Origin: Dorea_A sp016295505
GTDB taxonomy: Bacteria > Bacillota > Clostridia > Lachnospirales > Lachnospiraceae
Direction: 5' to 3'
DNA: 64,000 nucleotides
Assembly (NCBI RefSeq): GCF_039832105.1
Contig: NZ_JBDOHS010000011.1
Coordinates: 1-64,000, forward strand
This document shows, piece by piece, positions 33,767-42,377 of the stretch (within the stretch, counting starts at the first letter, position 1; the number at the start of each line of letters is the position of its first letter). The notes under the pieces were generated by a model. That model was not told where the DNA came from. It saw only the letters and a program-made list of their open reading frames with translations, and ran no database searches. The translations under genes and the position numbers were made by a program.

Positions 33767-34276
33767 ATGATACAGATAAAATATGCAGATGCCGCAGATG
33801 TTCCGGAGATTATGGCATTGATGAATCTTGCAAAAGAACTGACGGAGAATAAAGAATGGTACAGTACAGATGACGAAGCATTTGTGAGAAGGCATCTTAC
33901 GGAAGAGGGATTTATATTGAAAGCAGTAGAGGAGGATCAGCTGGAGGGATTCTTCATTGCACGATATCCCGGGGATGCAGAAGACAACCTGGGGAAATAC
34001 TGGGATCTGGCGAATGAAAAGCTGCATCAGGTTGCGCATATGGAATCGGCGGCGGTTCATCCGGATTATCGAGGAAGAGGGATTCAGAAGGAGCTGATGG
34101 CCCGGGGAGAAAGTATTCTGAAACAAAAAGGATATCATTATCTTATGGGGACAGCGCATCCGGATAATGTATACAGTGTCAATAACTTCTTGAAGCTTGG
34201 ATATGAGATTCTTACAAAGACAGAAAAATACGGAGGCCTTCCGAGATATGTATTCGGGAAAGTGATGATTTATTAG
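33767..34276 (+). CDS. GNAT family N-acetyltransferase
   Basis: A 169-residue acetyl-CoA-dependent acetyltransferase. The acetyl-CoA loop is seen at MESAAVHPDYRGRGIQKELM (Q/R-x-x-G-x-G/A type) and YSVNNFLKLGYEILTKTEKYGG marks motif B. IQIKYADAADVPEIMALM at the start is typical. Substrate unknown. GGAGG precedes ATG 33767 and a strong terminator follows. Confidence 0.88.
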   Translation: MIQIKYADAADVPEIMALMNLAKELTENKEWYSTDDEAFVRRHLTEEGFILKAVEEDQLEGFFIARYPGDAEDNLGKYWDLANEKLHQVAHMESAAVHPDYRGRGIQKELMARGESILKQKGYHYLMGTAHPDNVYSVNNFLKLGYEILTKTEKYGGLPRYVFGKVMIY

Positions 34277-34285
34277 AATGATGAG

Positions 34286-34314
34286 AAAACCAGAAAGAAA
34301 TTTCTGGTTTTTTT
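34286..34314 (+). terminator. Terminator after the GNAT gene
   Basis: AAAACCAGAAA (34286-34296), loop GAAA, TTTCTGGTTTT (34301-34311), then TTT. Its T-run runs into the TGTAAC of the next promoter. Confidence 0.9.
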
Positions 34315-34346
34315 GTAACGAAAAAAAAGTATGGAAGTCTGTATAG
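34314..34346 (+). promoter_or_regulatory. Putative ECF-type promoter of first sigma gene
   Basis: TGTAACGAAA (34314-34323) followed about 22 bases later by TATAGGTA. The same TGTAACGAAA with a TATGGGTA lies ahead of the second ECF gene at 38283. This suggests autoregulated ECF promoters. Confidence 0.5.
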
Positions 34347-34371
34347 GTAAAGAAACGAGGAGGTGAGAACA

Positions 34372-34887
34372 TTGCAATTTGAGGATGTATACAAATTATA
34401 TTATCGAGATGTGTTCTATTATCTGCTGTCAATGACCGGTGATGCACAGACCGCTGAGGATCTTACGCAGGAAACGTTTTACAGGGCACTGAAATATATC
34501 GATCGCTTTAAAGGAGAGTGTCATTTTAAGACCTGGCTTTGCCGAATCGGGAAAAATGTGTATATTTCCTGGAAAAAGAAGCAAAAACGTCTCACCGGAG
34601 GGGAAGTGAATCTGGAAAATATCAATGAGACAGAAGTGAAAGTAACCGCAAGTGAAGAAAAAACCACACCGGAATCCCGGTATATTCTTAAAGAGGAGGC
34701 GTTATCTATTTACAGAATATTACATATATTAGAAGAACCATACAAAGAGGTATTTATACTGAGAACACTGGGAGAATTATCATATAAAGAGATCGGAGAA
34801 ATATTCGGACATGGGGAAGGCTGGGCGCGAATTACCCATTACCGGGCAAAAATAAAGATTCAGGAAATGATAAAGGAGGAGCCATAA
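34372..34887 (+). CDS. ECF-type RNA polymerase sigma factor
   Basis: A 171-residue sigma-70 family factor. Region 2: FEDVYKLYYRDVFYYLLSMTGD, then AEDLTQETFYRALKYIDRF, the core-binding signature. Region 4: PYKEVFILRTLGELSYKEIGEIFG with the -35 recognition HTH. TTG 34372 with AGGAGGT is preferred to GTG 34363, which lies inside the ribosome site. The next gene is a zinc-finger anti-sigma, starting directly after its stop. Confidence 0.9.
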   Translation: MQFEDVYKLYYRDVFYYLLSMTGDAQTAEDLTQETFYRALKYIDRFKGECHFKTWLCRIGKNVYISWKKKQKRLTGGEVNLENINETEVKVTASEEKTTPESRYILKEEALSIYRILHILEEPYKEVFILRTLGELSYKEIGEIFGHGEGWARITHYRAKIKIQEMIKEEP

Positions 34888-35853
34888 ATGAAGGAAAAAG
34901 AGTGTGCCATTGTACAGGATCTTCTGGTGCTGTATGAAGATAATGTACTTCAGGAAGAAAGCAGACAAATGGTTGAGGAGCATATACGAGGCTGTGAGGA
35001 ATGTATGAAGATATATGAAAATGGCAGGAAGGATCTGAAAGTGAGTGATATTCAAAAGGAGTCTTCCGAGGAAGAACAGGCGGACCAGGCGGCGCGTATT
35101 ATGAAAAAATTTAAGAAAAGAATGACTTATAAAAGTATGGCTGTCTTAGGGGTTATATTGGCAGTGATTCTCCTGGCAGTTGTGGTGGTTAATGAGGTGT
35201 GTAATCGTCTGTCAAATAATAACTGGGGAATTATTGGCATGGTTTATACGATACCGACAGATCAGATTAAGATAACCGAGTTATACCGGTTGAAGAATGG
35301 AGACATCTATTGCACATTGGAATCCGATAAGAAGATTGGAATCTATCAGTATAGCGATTTTATGATACCGGAAGATGAAGTTGACCGGAATACAGATGAT
35401 GCATCCCTTGAAATCTGTTTTCGTCAGCTGACACCATGGGAAAGCGGGAACCATGCAAAGATTCATCAGATGACAGCGATATTTTCTACAGAACGTCTGG
35501 GAGTGCAGGAAGAAAGCGGAAAAGAATTTATTCAGCGCTGCAGTGAAATCAGATATCGTGGAAAGACCGAATCAGACTGTATGACCATTTGGAAAAGAGG
35601 ACAGAAAGTAGAGGAAGCTCCGGAGGAGATAGAACGAAAAGCAATTGCCGAATATGTACGGAACGATCAGATAGAGGAAGCAGTTCGGGAGTGTGAAAAG
35701 CTGGGTTGGGACAGCAGTGAAGAAATTGTGAAGATATATCGGGAAGACCTGAATATCAGGCAAACATATTCCAGCGGTTATGATGTTAGAGATAGTGTCG
35801 TATTTTCGAACAACTATGAGACGATATTACTGCCGCAGTATGAGGAGCATTAA
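34888..35853 (+). CDS. Zinc-finger anti-sigma factor, membrane bound
   Basis: A 321-residue partner of the preceding sigma. The N-terminus has the ZAS/zf-HC2 motif EEHIRGCEECMKIY (H-x3-C-x2-C, residues about 32-39). One membrane helix is around residues 85-107 (MAVLGVILAVILLAVVVV). The external 210 residues are unrecognised. It probably holds the sigma factor inactive at the membrane until an external signal arrives. Confidence 0.85.
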   Translation: MKEKECAIVQDLLVLYEDNVLQEESRQMVEEHIRGCEECMKIYENGRKDLKVSDIQKESSEEEQADQAARIMKKFKKRMTYKSMAVLGVILAVILLAVVVVNEVCNRLSNNNWGIIGMVYTIPTDQIKITELYRLKNGDIYCTLESDKKIGIYQYSDFMIPEDEVDRNTDDASLEICFRQLTPWESGNHAKIHQMTAIFSTERLGVQEESGKEFIQRCSEIRYRGKTESDCMTIWKRGQKVEEAPEEIERKAIAEYVRNDQIEEAVRECEKLGWDSSEEIVKIYREDLNIRQTYSSGYDVRDSVVFSNNYETILLPQYEEH

Positions 35854-35995
35854 CTTCAGGGAAAAGAAAGATTTGCTTTTATACAGGGGATTCAGGCCTC
35901 TTTTGTAGCGGGATAGTATATCTTATGATATAATAAAGACGGAAAGGCAATAAACAGTGAATCACAAGGTGTATTCTTACAAAGGAGGAATTTAT

Positions 35996-36157
35996 ATGAC
36001 AGAAGATCTGATAAAAGAAATAAAACATATTCAACAATGTCTGGTTAATAAAGAAACGGAAGGGGAAGAGTGGGAAGAGAAGATGAATGCCGTCCATAAG
36101 CTTGAGGAAGTGGCGGATTATCTGAAAGATGCGCTTGGAAAAGGCATCGAATTCTAA
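35996..36157 (+). CDS. 53-residue acidic helical protein
   Basis: Short protein, MTEDLIKEIKHIQQCLVN at the start, ending DALGKGIEF, apparently two helices. AAAGGAGG at 35980-35988 strongly supports translation from ATG 35996. No family recognised. It is 46 bases before the HAD gene. The rest of 35854-35995 shows nothing clear. Confidence 0.6.
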   Translation: MTEDLIKEIKHIQQCLVNKETEGEEWEEKMNAVHKLEEVADYLKDALGKGIEF

Positions 36158-36203
36158 AAATATGGAATTCTAAAAAATAGACATACGAGGGGAGTTATAC
36201 ATA

Positions 36204-36854
36204 ATGACAGAGGCTTTGATATTTGACATGGATGGTCTGCTCTTTGATTCGGAGCGGATTGTCCAGCGATCCTGGGAAGAGGCAGGCAATGAACTGGGAA
36301 TTCCACATATGGGAGATCAGATCTACCATACGCTTGGGATGAACCGGGCCGGCAGATATGCATACTTTGCCAGAACAATCCGGAAAGACTTTCCATTTGA
36401 AGAGTTTGGAAGACTTGCAAGTGTCAGCTTTTACAGGATCGTGGAACGGGAAGGACTTCCGATGAAGCCGGGTGCAGGAGAACTGCTGGAATATGCAAAA
36501 CAGCAGGGATACAAGATGGCTGTGGCAACATCGTCGAGCAGAGCATATGCACAGAAGAATCTGGAAGATGCAGGGATAGAATCGTATTTTGACGGAGCTG
36601 TATATGGAGATATGGTGCAGCATGCGAAGCCGGATCCGGAGATCTACCTGAGAGCAGCTGAATGCATCGGTGTAACACCAAAGTCCTGTATTGCGCTGGA
36701 AGATGCACCGGGAGGGATTCGATCGGCGCATGCAGCCGGAATGCTTCCGGTTATGATACCGGATCTGGTGGAGCCGACGGAGGAGATTCTTTCCCTCGTA
36801 TATCGGAAATTTCATTCGCTGAGAGAGGTGATTCCTTTTCTGGAATCTTTATAA
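36204..36854 (+). CDS. HAD hydrolase, beta-phosphoglucomutase-like
   Basis: A 216-residue HAD-IA phosphatase. Motif I ALIFDMDGLLFDSE, motif II VATSSSRAYA, motif III KPDPEIYL and motif IV ALEDAPGGIRSAHAAG are all present, with a helical cap between I and II. This pattern suits a sugar-phosphate phosphatase or phosphoglucomutase; the substrate is not set by sequence. CGAGGGGAG precedes the start. Confidence 0.9.
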   Translation: MTEALIFDMDGLLFDSERIVQRSWEEAGNELGIPHMGDQIYHTLGMNRAGRYAYFARTIRKDFPFEEFGRLASVSFYRIVEREGLPMKPGAGELLEYAKQQGYKMAVATSSSRAYAQKNLEDAGIESYFDGAVYGDMVQHAKPDPEIYLRAAECIGVTPKSCIALEDAPGGIRSAHAAGMLPVMIPDLVEPTEEILSLVYRKFHSLREVIPFLESL

Positions 36855-36873
36855 CTGTATCTTAATAACTGTA

Positions 36874-36936
36874 ACAGGACGGTGCAAAATCGGGATATAC
36901 ACATGATATCTCTGTTTTGCCACCGCCCTGTTTTTG
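36874..36936. terminator. Terminator between convergent HAD and methyltransferase genes
   Basis: ACAGGaCGGTG (36874-36884) pairs with CACCGcCCTGT (36921-36931), inner AAAA/TTTT extending the stem, then TTTTG. It can work in both directions. Confidence 0.8.
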
Positions 36937-36948
36937 TGTTGAAAGAGA

Positions 36949-37815
36949 TTAGTGATCGTTGGCCTCCCATCTTCCGGATGCACCGCATGGAAGTACAAGT
37001 CCGGAATGTGTGACCGGAAGTCCGATCTCCTGGGAATCCACATGTCCGTTCCATTTCTTTAGCTCTGTTCCTAGCATGTAGGTAAGAACTGCCGGAGCAA
37101 GTCCGGTGGTATAGGAGTTTACCAGGAAGAAGAGAGGATCATCCGACAGAATCCGGGTACACAGCTTGATCAGAGGATGGATCGCATCTTCAATCTTCCA
37201 GATCTCACCCTTCGGACCACGTCCATAGGAAGGAGGGTCCATAATAATGGCATCGTAATGGTTGCCTCTTCGAATCTCACGTTCTACAAATTTTACACAG
37301 TCATCAACCAGCCAGCGGATCGGCTTGTCAGACAGTCCGGAAGAAGCGGCATTTTCTTTTGCCCAGTTCACCATACCTTTGGAAGCATCCACGTGTGTAA
37401 CACTGGCTCCGGCAGCAGCAGCGGCCAGCGTTGCTCCTCCGGTATAGGCAAACAGATTCAGCACCTTGACCGGGCGTCCGGAACTTCGGATCTTTTCAGA
37501 GAACCAGTCCCAGTTTGCGGCCTGCTCCGGAAACAATCCGGTATGTTTGAAACTGAATGGCTTCAGGTTGAATGTCAGGTCTTTATAATGAATCTGCCAC
37601 TGTTCCGGCAGATCGAAGAATTCCCATTCCCCGCCGCCTTTTTTACTTCTGTGGTAGTGACCGTTCATATGCTTCCAGCCGTGTTCCGTTTTAGGCGTGT
37701 CCCAGATGACCTGCGGATCCGGACGTACCAGAAGGTACTCTCCCCAACGTTCCAGTTTTTCACCCTTACTGCAATCTATTACTTCATAATCTTTCCATTG
37801 ATCTGCAATCCACAT
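36949..37815 (-). CDS. Class I SAM-dependent methyltransferase (RlmI-like)
   Basis: A 288-residue methyltransferase. SAM site: LNLFAYTGGATLAAAAAGA (motif I), HVDASKGMVNWAKENA, and the catalytic-type motif IIMDPPSYGRG. This pattern is shared with RlmI/RlmK-type 23S rRNA m5C methyltransferases, but the PUA domain is missing, so the RNA target is uncertain. Confidence 0.85.
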   Translation of the reverse strand: MWIADQWKDYEVIDCSKGEKLERWGEYLLVRPDPQVIWDTPKTEHGWKHMNGHYHRSKKGGGEWEFFDLPEQWQIHYKDLTFNLKPFSFKHTGLFPEQAANWDWFSEKIRSSGRPVKVLNLFAYTGGATLAAAAAGASVTHVDASKGMVNWAKENAASSGLSDKPIRWLVDDCVKFVEREIRRGNHYDAIIMDPPSYGRGPKGEIWKIEDAIHPLIKLCTRILSDDPLFFLVNSYTTGLAPAVLTYMLGTELKKWNGHVDSQEIGLPVTHSGLVLPCGASGRWEANDH

Positions 37816-38332
37816 ACTCTATAATCCTCTCTTTATGGCAATATTGATATACAAATACATACTGCTGTATTAGAATTTCAATAGGATTATAGCATGGTGA
37901 AAAAGAAAAGAAAAGCCGGAATTACTGTACAGGGACAGTGTCTGCGGAATTGCCGGGGATATAGACTTTTAAATTAATAATTTCAGATAGCTATCATTGA
38001 AATGAGGAATCTAGACGTAGAAAAATGCTGAAATAATTTGGTTTTTCAGATAGAATTACCTGAAAGGGATTATCTATCTGCTGAAAATGGCTAAAACCAG
38101 GAGGAATATTCATCGAGAAAAGCTTAAAATCATAATTCTATTTGCTTTCGGCACTCTAAAATGGGGAAAAAGGATGGAAAAAAGCATCTGATTTTGGCGG
38201 AAAATAGAAATCTATCTGCAAATTCACTTTACAATTTTATTCTGAGGAAGGCTCTAAAAAAGAAAAAAATATGTAATAAATATGTAACGAAAGTTATGTT
38301 TTTCGGATATATGGGTACAAGGAGGTGAGAGA
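37816..38332. other. A/T-rich intergenic region with CAGATAG repeats
   Basis: The 517 bases have no convincing gene. CAGATAG or its complement CTATCTG occurs at 37984, 38047, 38074 and 38212. The copies at 38047-38053 and 38074-38080 are an inverted pair, and the first forms TTTCAGATAGCTATC. The last 50 bases hold the ECF promoter. Confidence 0.55.
38283..38315 (+). promoter_or_regulatory. Putative ECF-type promoter of second sigma gene
   Basis: TGTAACGAAA (38283-38292) followed about 21 bases later by TATGGGTA, resembling the promoter at 34314. CAAGGAGGTGAG then gives the ribosome site. Confidence 0.5.
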
Positions 38333-38806
38333 ATGTTAGATATGGATTTCATATATAAGGAGCACGCAGAGTTTGTATATAAATATCTGTTGTCTCTGTG
38401 TCATGAAGAGGATACCGCGGAGGAACTGACCCAGGAAACATTCTGTCAGGCGGTTCAGTCTTCCTACCGGTATGACGGCAGCTGTAAGGTCTCCACCTGG
38501 CTGTGCCAGATCGCGAAGCACCACTGGTACAGAGAACTGGAGAGAAGAAAAAAGAAAGGAATGATTCCGATCCCGGAGGCCATGACATCCGGGGAGGCTG
38601 CGCTGGATGAGAAGCTGTGTCTCAGAGAAGAAAAGATGGAATTATTCCGAAAGGTGCACATTCTGGATGAAGTATCCAAGGAAATAGTATTTCTTCGGAT
38701 TACAGGAGCATTCTCGTTCAAAGAGATCGGGGAATTGTTCGGAAAAAATGAGAACTGGGCGCGCGTAACATTCTACCGCGCAAAACAGAAAATTATGAAA
38801 GGGTGA
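38333..38806 (+). CDS. ECF-type RNA polymerase sigma factor
   Basis: A 157-residue ECF sigma. Region 2: FIYKEHAEFVYKYLLSLCHE, then AEELTQETFCQAVQSSY. Region 4: EIVFLRITGAFSFKEIGELFG, then NENWARVTFYRAKQKI. It is clearly paralogous to the sigma at 34372 (shared GEFGxxEGWARxTxYRAK-like end). The anti-sigma gene follows after 7 bases. Confidence 0.9.
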   Translation: MLDMDFIYKEHAEFVYKYLLSLCHEEDTAEELTQETFCQAVQSSYRYDGSCKVSTWLCQIAKHHWYRELERRKKKGMIPIPEAMTSGEAALDEKLCLREEKMELFRKVHILDEVSKEIVFLRITGAFSFKEIGELFGKNENWARVTFYRAKQKIMKG

Positions 38807-38813
38807 AAAATAT

Positions 38814-39503
38814 ATGAAGTGTGAGATTATCAGGGATTTATTTCCGAGTTATATAGACGGACTGACAAGCAAAGAAAGTAACCAGGCAATCGAAGAACAT
38901 CTGGAGGGCTGCAGAGAATGCAGGCGATATCTGGAAGAAATGCAAAGAGAGATTGCCTCTGAAGAACTGACTCAGGAGGAGAGAGAAAAAAGGCAGAAGG
39001 AAATCCAGCCTTTGAGAAAAGTACGAAAAGTGAATCTGCGAAAGATTGGTATTGCAGTTCTGATTACGGCGATTATCTGCTTTGTAGTGCCCGGTGTCTT
39101 TGCATTTTATTCAGAATATTCAGAACGGGGACAGACGGCAGATTATGATGATGTTAGAATCTCTTATGAAAAAACAGGTGGTGTGGTGACAATTGGATTC
39201 CATCCAGAGAGAGAAGATATCCATATTGATGTAGACATGGACCTGGATCTGAGTATTCAGGAAGATCAAAAAGAAAGTATCCGAATCATAAAGGCACTTG
39301 TAAGTCCGTTCAGTCGATCGACCCGTGAAGGCGGTTACTGGGGAATTACCTTTGTCGATGAAGATACCATTCTAAGTCCGAACGGAGGAGAAACCATTGA
39401 TCTGAGCGGGGATGAAACACTGGAAATACAGTTTAACGACGTTACAAAGACAGTGACGATTAAAGATCTCTATACAGAAAAAGGCATGGAAGAATTAAAA
39501 TAA
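38814..39503 (+). CDS. Zinc-finger anti-sigma factor, membrane bound
   Basis: A 229-residue partner of the second sigma. MKCEIIRDLFPSYIDGLTS and EEHLEGCRECRRYLEEM (H-x3-C-x2-C) form the zinc anti-sigma domain. One membrane helix at about 78-100 (IGIAVLITAIICFVVPGVF) is followed by a roughly 125-residue external domain, beta-rich, with DIHIDVDMDLDLSIQ. The external part differs from the first anti-sigma, so the two probably sense different signals. Confidence 0.87.
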   Translation: MKCEIIRDLFPSYIDGLTSKESNQAIEEHLEGCRECRRYLEEMQREIASEELTQEEREKRQKEIQPLRKVRKVNLRKIGIAVLITAIICFVVPGVFAFYSEYSERGQTADYDDVRISYEKTGGVVTIGFHPEREDIHIDVDMDLDLSIQEDQKESIRIIKALVSPFSRSTREGGYWGITFVDEDTILSPNGGETIDLSGDETLEIQFNDVTKTVTIKDLYTEKGMEELK

Positions 39504-39540
39504 TAATATTAAGAAAATTTTGGAGAAAAGAGGAAGAAAA

Positions 39541-39580
39541 GGGCGATTGCAAAAGGTAGAGGTGCAATCGTCCTCTTTGA
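39541..39580 (+). terminator. Terminator after the second anti-sigma gene
   Basis: GGGCGATTGCA (39541-39551) pairs with TGCAATCGTCC (39563-39573) with one mismatch, then TCTTTG and TTTTT. Confidence 0.8.
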
Positions 39581-39583
39581 CTT

Positions 39584-39638
39584 TTTACATTCTTTTAACA
39601 TTCGTCGGATTTCAGATTTAACATTGCTCCTTTATGAT
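39584..39638 (+). promoter_or_regulatory. Candidate PhoP boxes and pst promoter
   Basis: TTACAT (39585-39590), TTAACAT (39595-39601) and TTAACAT (39618-39624) are phased, with the ACAT cores at 39587, 39598 and 39621. A -10-like TATGAT at 39633-39638 begins 12 bases after the start of the last core. There is no -35 match, as expected for an activator-dependent promoter. It resembles Bacillus Pho boxes (TTAACA repeats). Confidence 0.6.
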
Positions 39639-39685
39639 AGCAACTGTGAAGAAAATAAAAAACAAAATCAAAGGAGAAGTTGATT

Positions 39686-40615
39686 ATGAAATTGAAAAAG
39701 TTTATTGCAGTACTGGCAACCGTTGGTATGATCGCAGGTCTGGCAGCAGGATGCGGAAGCAGCTCTGAGGCTGAGACAGAGTCAGAAGGCGAGACACAGC
39801 AGACAGAGGAAGCTGCTGAATGGGATTCTTCCATGGATATCACAATTGTATCCAGAGAAGATGGTTCTGGAACAAGAGGAGCTTTCATCGAACTGTTTGG
39901 AATTGAAGAAAAAAATGATGCCGGTGAGAAGGTTGATATGACAACTGAAGAAGCACAGATTACAAACAGTACATCTGTTATGCTTACAACAGTAGCCGGT
40001 GATGACTATGCGATTGGTTATGTATCTCTCGGATCTCTGGATGACAGCGTAAAGGCACTGAAGATTGACGGAGCAGAAGCTACAGCTGAGAACATCAAGA
40101 GTGGTGATTACAAAGTATCAAGACCTTTCAATATTGCAACAAAAGAAGGACTTGACAACGAAGTAGCAAGTGATTTTATTGCATTTATCATGAGTGAAGA
40201 AGGACAGGCAGTCGTTGCAGACAACGGATATATCCCATTGGATGATGCTGCTCCGTATGAAGGATCTGCTCCGTCCGGAAAAGCAGTTGTTGGTGGATCT
40301 TCTTCTGTATCACCGGTTATGGAAAAGCTGATCGAAGCTTATAAGGAAGTGAATCCGAACGCTGAGATTGAACTGCAGACAACGGATTCTACGACAGGTA
40401 TGACATCTACGATCGACGGAAGCTATGATATCGGTATGGCATCTCGTGAGCTGAAAGACGAGGAACTTGGCGGAGGACTTGTACCACAGGTAATTGCAAC
40501 AGATGGTATCGCAGTCATCGTAAATAAAAACAATACACTGGATGAGTTGAGCAGTGATCAGGTAAAAGCAATCTACACTGGTGAAACTCTTACATGGGAT
40601 GAGGTAATCGAATAA
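39686..40615 (+). CDS. pstS: Phosphate-binding lipoprotein PstS, lobes in swapped order
   Basis: A 309-residue phosphate receptor with lipobox LAAGC (Cys23). Normal PstS has the lobe with 'GSSSV-P' first and the 'SREDGSGTR' lobe second. Here residues 52-186 are the usual second half (TIVSREDGSGTRGAF, AIGYVSLGSLDDSVKALKIDG, EEGQAVVADNGYIP). Residues 199-309 are the usual first half (AVVGGSSSVSPVMEKL, DIGMASRELKDEEL, VIATDGIAVIVN, IYTGETLTWDEVIE). The protein ends where normal PstS would run into the SRE motif. The ATG at 39686 with AAGGAG is preferred to TTG 39680. Function in phosphate capture is inferred from operon and motifs. Confidence 0.88.
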   Translation: MKLKKFIAVLATVGMIAGLAAGCGSSSEAETESEGETQQTEEAAEWDSSMDITIVSREDGSGTRGAFIELFGIEEKNDAGEKVDMTTEEAQITNSTSVMLTTVAGDDYAIGYVSLGSLDDSVKALKIDGAEATAENIKSGDYKVSRPFNIATKEGLDNEVASDFIAFIMSEEGQAVVADNGYIPLDDAAPYEGSAPSGKAVVGGSSSVSPVMEKLIEAYKEVNPNAEIELQTTDSTTGMTSTIDGSYDIGMASRELKDEELGGGLVPQVIATDGIAVIVNKNNTLDELSSDQVKAIYTGETLTWDEVIE

Positions 40616-41509
40616 ATGAAATCGAAAGCATGGACTGAAAAATTCATGCAGGGAGTGTTCTTCATTGCCGCCTGCGCTTCGGTGCTGGCGGTAGCTCTCA
40701 TTTGTGTATTTTTATTCGCAAATGGGATTCCTGCAATGAAAGAAATTGGATTTGGTAAATTCCTGACAGGAGAGATCTGGAAACCGAATAATGATATCTA
40801 TGGAATTCTTCCGATGATCGTCGGAAGTCTGTATGTAACGGCAGGAGCCATTGTATTTGGTGTTCCGATAGGTATTCTGACAGCGGTATTTATGGCGTTT
40901 TATTGTCCGAAGCGGATATATAAACCGCTGAAGACAGCTACGGAGCTTCTTTCAGGTATTCCTTCTGTTGTATACGGTTTCTTCGGACTGGTCGTTCTGG
41001 TTCCGATGATCAGAGAATTCGGACGCGGCTTAAAAGAGATGGGAATCCTGAAAAGCGCCGGTAATGGAAGCAGTATTCTTACAGCCTCGCTGCTACTTGG
41101 TATGATGATTCTTCCAACGATTATCGGACTGACGGAATCTTCGCTGCGTGCTGTTCCGGAGCAATATTATGAAGGTGCGGTTGCACTGGGAGCTACACAT
41201 GAAAGAGCGATTTTTCGGGTAATTCTTCCGGCTGCAAAGTCCGGTGTGGTTGCAGCGATCGTGCTGGGTGTAGGACGTGCGATCGGTGAGACGATGGCAG
41301 TGATCATGGTTGCCGGAAACCAGGCAAGAATGCCGGCCGGTATCTTCAAAGGTGTCAGAACTCTGACTGCAAACATTGTAATTGAGATGGGATATGCGGC
41401 AGGGCTCCACAGAGAAGCATTGATCGCAACAGGTGTTGTACTGTTTGTATTTATTCTGATCATTAATTTCTGTGTGGCACTTTTAAACAGGAGGAACGAT
41501 CATGAGTAG
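40616..41509 (+). CDS. pstC: Phosphate ABC transporter permease PstC
   Basis: A 297-residue inner-membrane permease with six hydrophobic helices. GIPSVVYGFFGLVVLVP, LRAVPEQYYEGAVALGATHERA (the cytoplasmic coupling EAA-type loop) and GRAIGETMAVIMVAGN are PstC hallmarks. The ATG begins right after the pstS stop and the gene overlaps pstA by 8 bases. Confidence 0.95.
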   Translation: MKSKAWTEKFMQGVFFIAACASVLAVALICVFLFANGIPAMKEIGFGKFLTGEIWKPNNDIYGILPMIVGSLYVTAGAIVFGVPIGILTAVFMAFYCPKRIYKPLKTATELLSGIPSVVYGFFGLVVLVPMIREFGRGLKEMGILKSAGNGSSILTASLLLGMMILPTIIGLTESSLRAVPEQYYEGAVALGATHERAIFRVILPAAKSGVVAAIVLGVGRAIGETMAVIMVAGNQARMPAGIFKGVRTLTANIVIEMGYAAGLHREALIATGVVLFVFILIINFCVALLNRRNDHE

Positions 41510-42365
41510 TAATACAGTTACATTTAAGCAAAAAATGAAATCATATAAAAGAACACCGGGATCCCTGATTGTAATGCTTCTGGTCATGCTGTCCGCAATC
41601 CTGACATTTACGGTACTGATCTTCCTGATCGCATATATATTGATTCATGGTGTCCCGTATCTGAAACCATCGTTGTTTTCCATGAATTATTCTTCTGAAA
41701 ATGCATCTTTGATGCCGGCACTGATCAATACCATTATTATGACATTGTTATCCCTTCTGATTGCGGTGCCGCTTGGTATATTTTCTGCTATATTTCTGGT
41801 GGAATATGCGTCCCGCGGAAATAAATTTGTAGAGATCATACGATTGACGACAGAGACACTTCAGGGAATTCCATCGATCGTATATGGATTGTTCGGTATG
41901 TTATTCTTTGTGACGACCTGCGGATGGGGATTTTCACTGCTTGCGGGTGCATTTACCCTGTCGATTATGGTGCTGCCGCTGATCATGAGAAGTACGGAGG
42001 AAGCGCTGAAAGCCGTGCCGGATTCTTACAGAGAAGGAAGCTTTGGACTGGGGGCGGGAAAACTGCGTACGGTCTTTCGTATCGTACTTCCATCTGCGAT
42101 TCCGGGAATCCTGGCAGGTGTAATTCTGGCGATCGGAAGAATTGTCGGAGAGACAGCCGCTCTCATCTATACTGCGGGAACGGTTGCGGACTTCCCGAAG
42201 AGCGTAATGAGTTCAGGAAGAACACTTGCTGTTCATATGTATAATCTGGCAAGCGAAGGCCTGTATATGGATCAGGCTTATGCCACTGCGGTCATTCTGC
42301 TTGTTGTGGTTGTCGGGATTAATACATTATCCAGCGTACTGGCAAAGAAGTTAACGAAAGCATAG
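41502..42365 (+). CDS. pstA: Phosphate ABC transporter permease PstA
   Basis: A 287-residue permease partner of PstC: TLQGIPSIVYGLFGMLFF, ALKAVPDSYREGSFGLGAGKLRT (coupling loop) and GRIVGETAALIYTAGTVADFP. Six helices. AGGAGG inside the pstC end serves as its ribosome site. Confidence 0.95.
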   Translation: MSSNTVTFKQKMKSYKRTPGSLIVMLLVMLSAILTFTVLIFLIAYILIHGVPYLKPSLFSMNYSSENASLMPALINTIIMTLLSLLIAVPLGIFSAIFLVEYASRGNKFVEIIRLTTETLQGIPSIVYGLFGMLFFVTTCGWGFSLLAGAFTLSIMVLPLIMRSTEEALKAVPDSYREGSFGLGAGKLRTVFRIVLPSAIPGILAGVILAIGRIVGETAALIYTAGTVADFPKSVMSSGRTLAVHMYNLASEGLYMDQAYATAVILLVVVVGINTLSSVLAKKLTKA

Positions 42366-42377
42366 AGAGGAAGAAGC

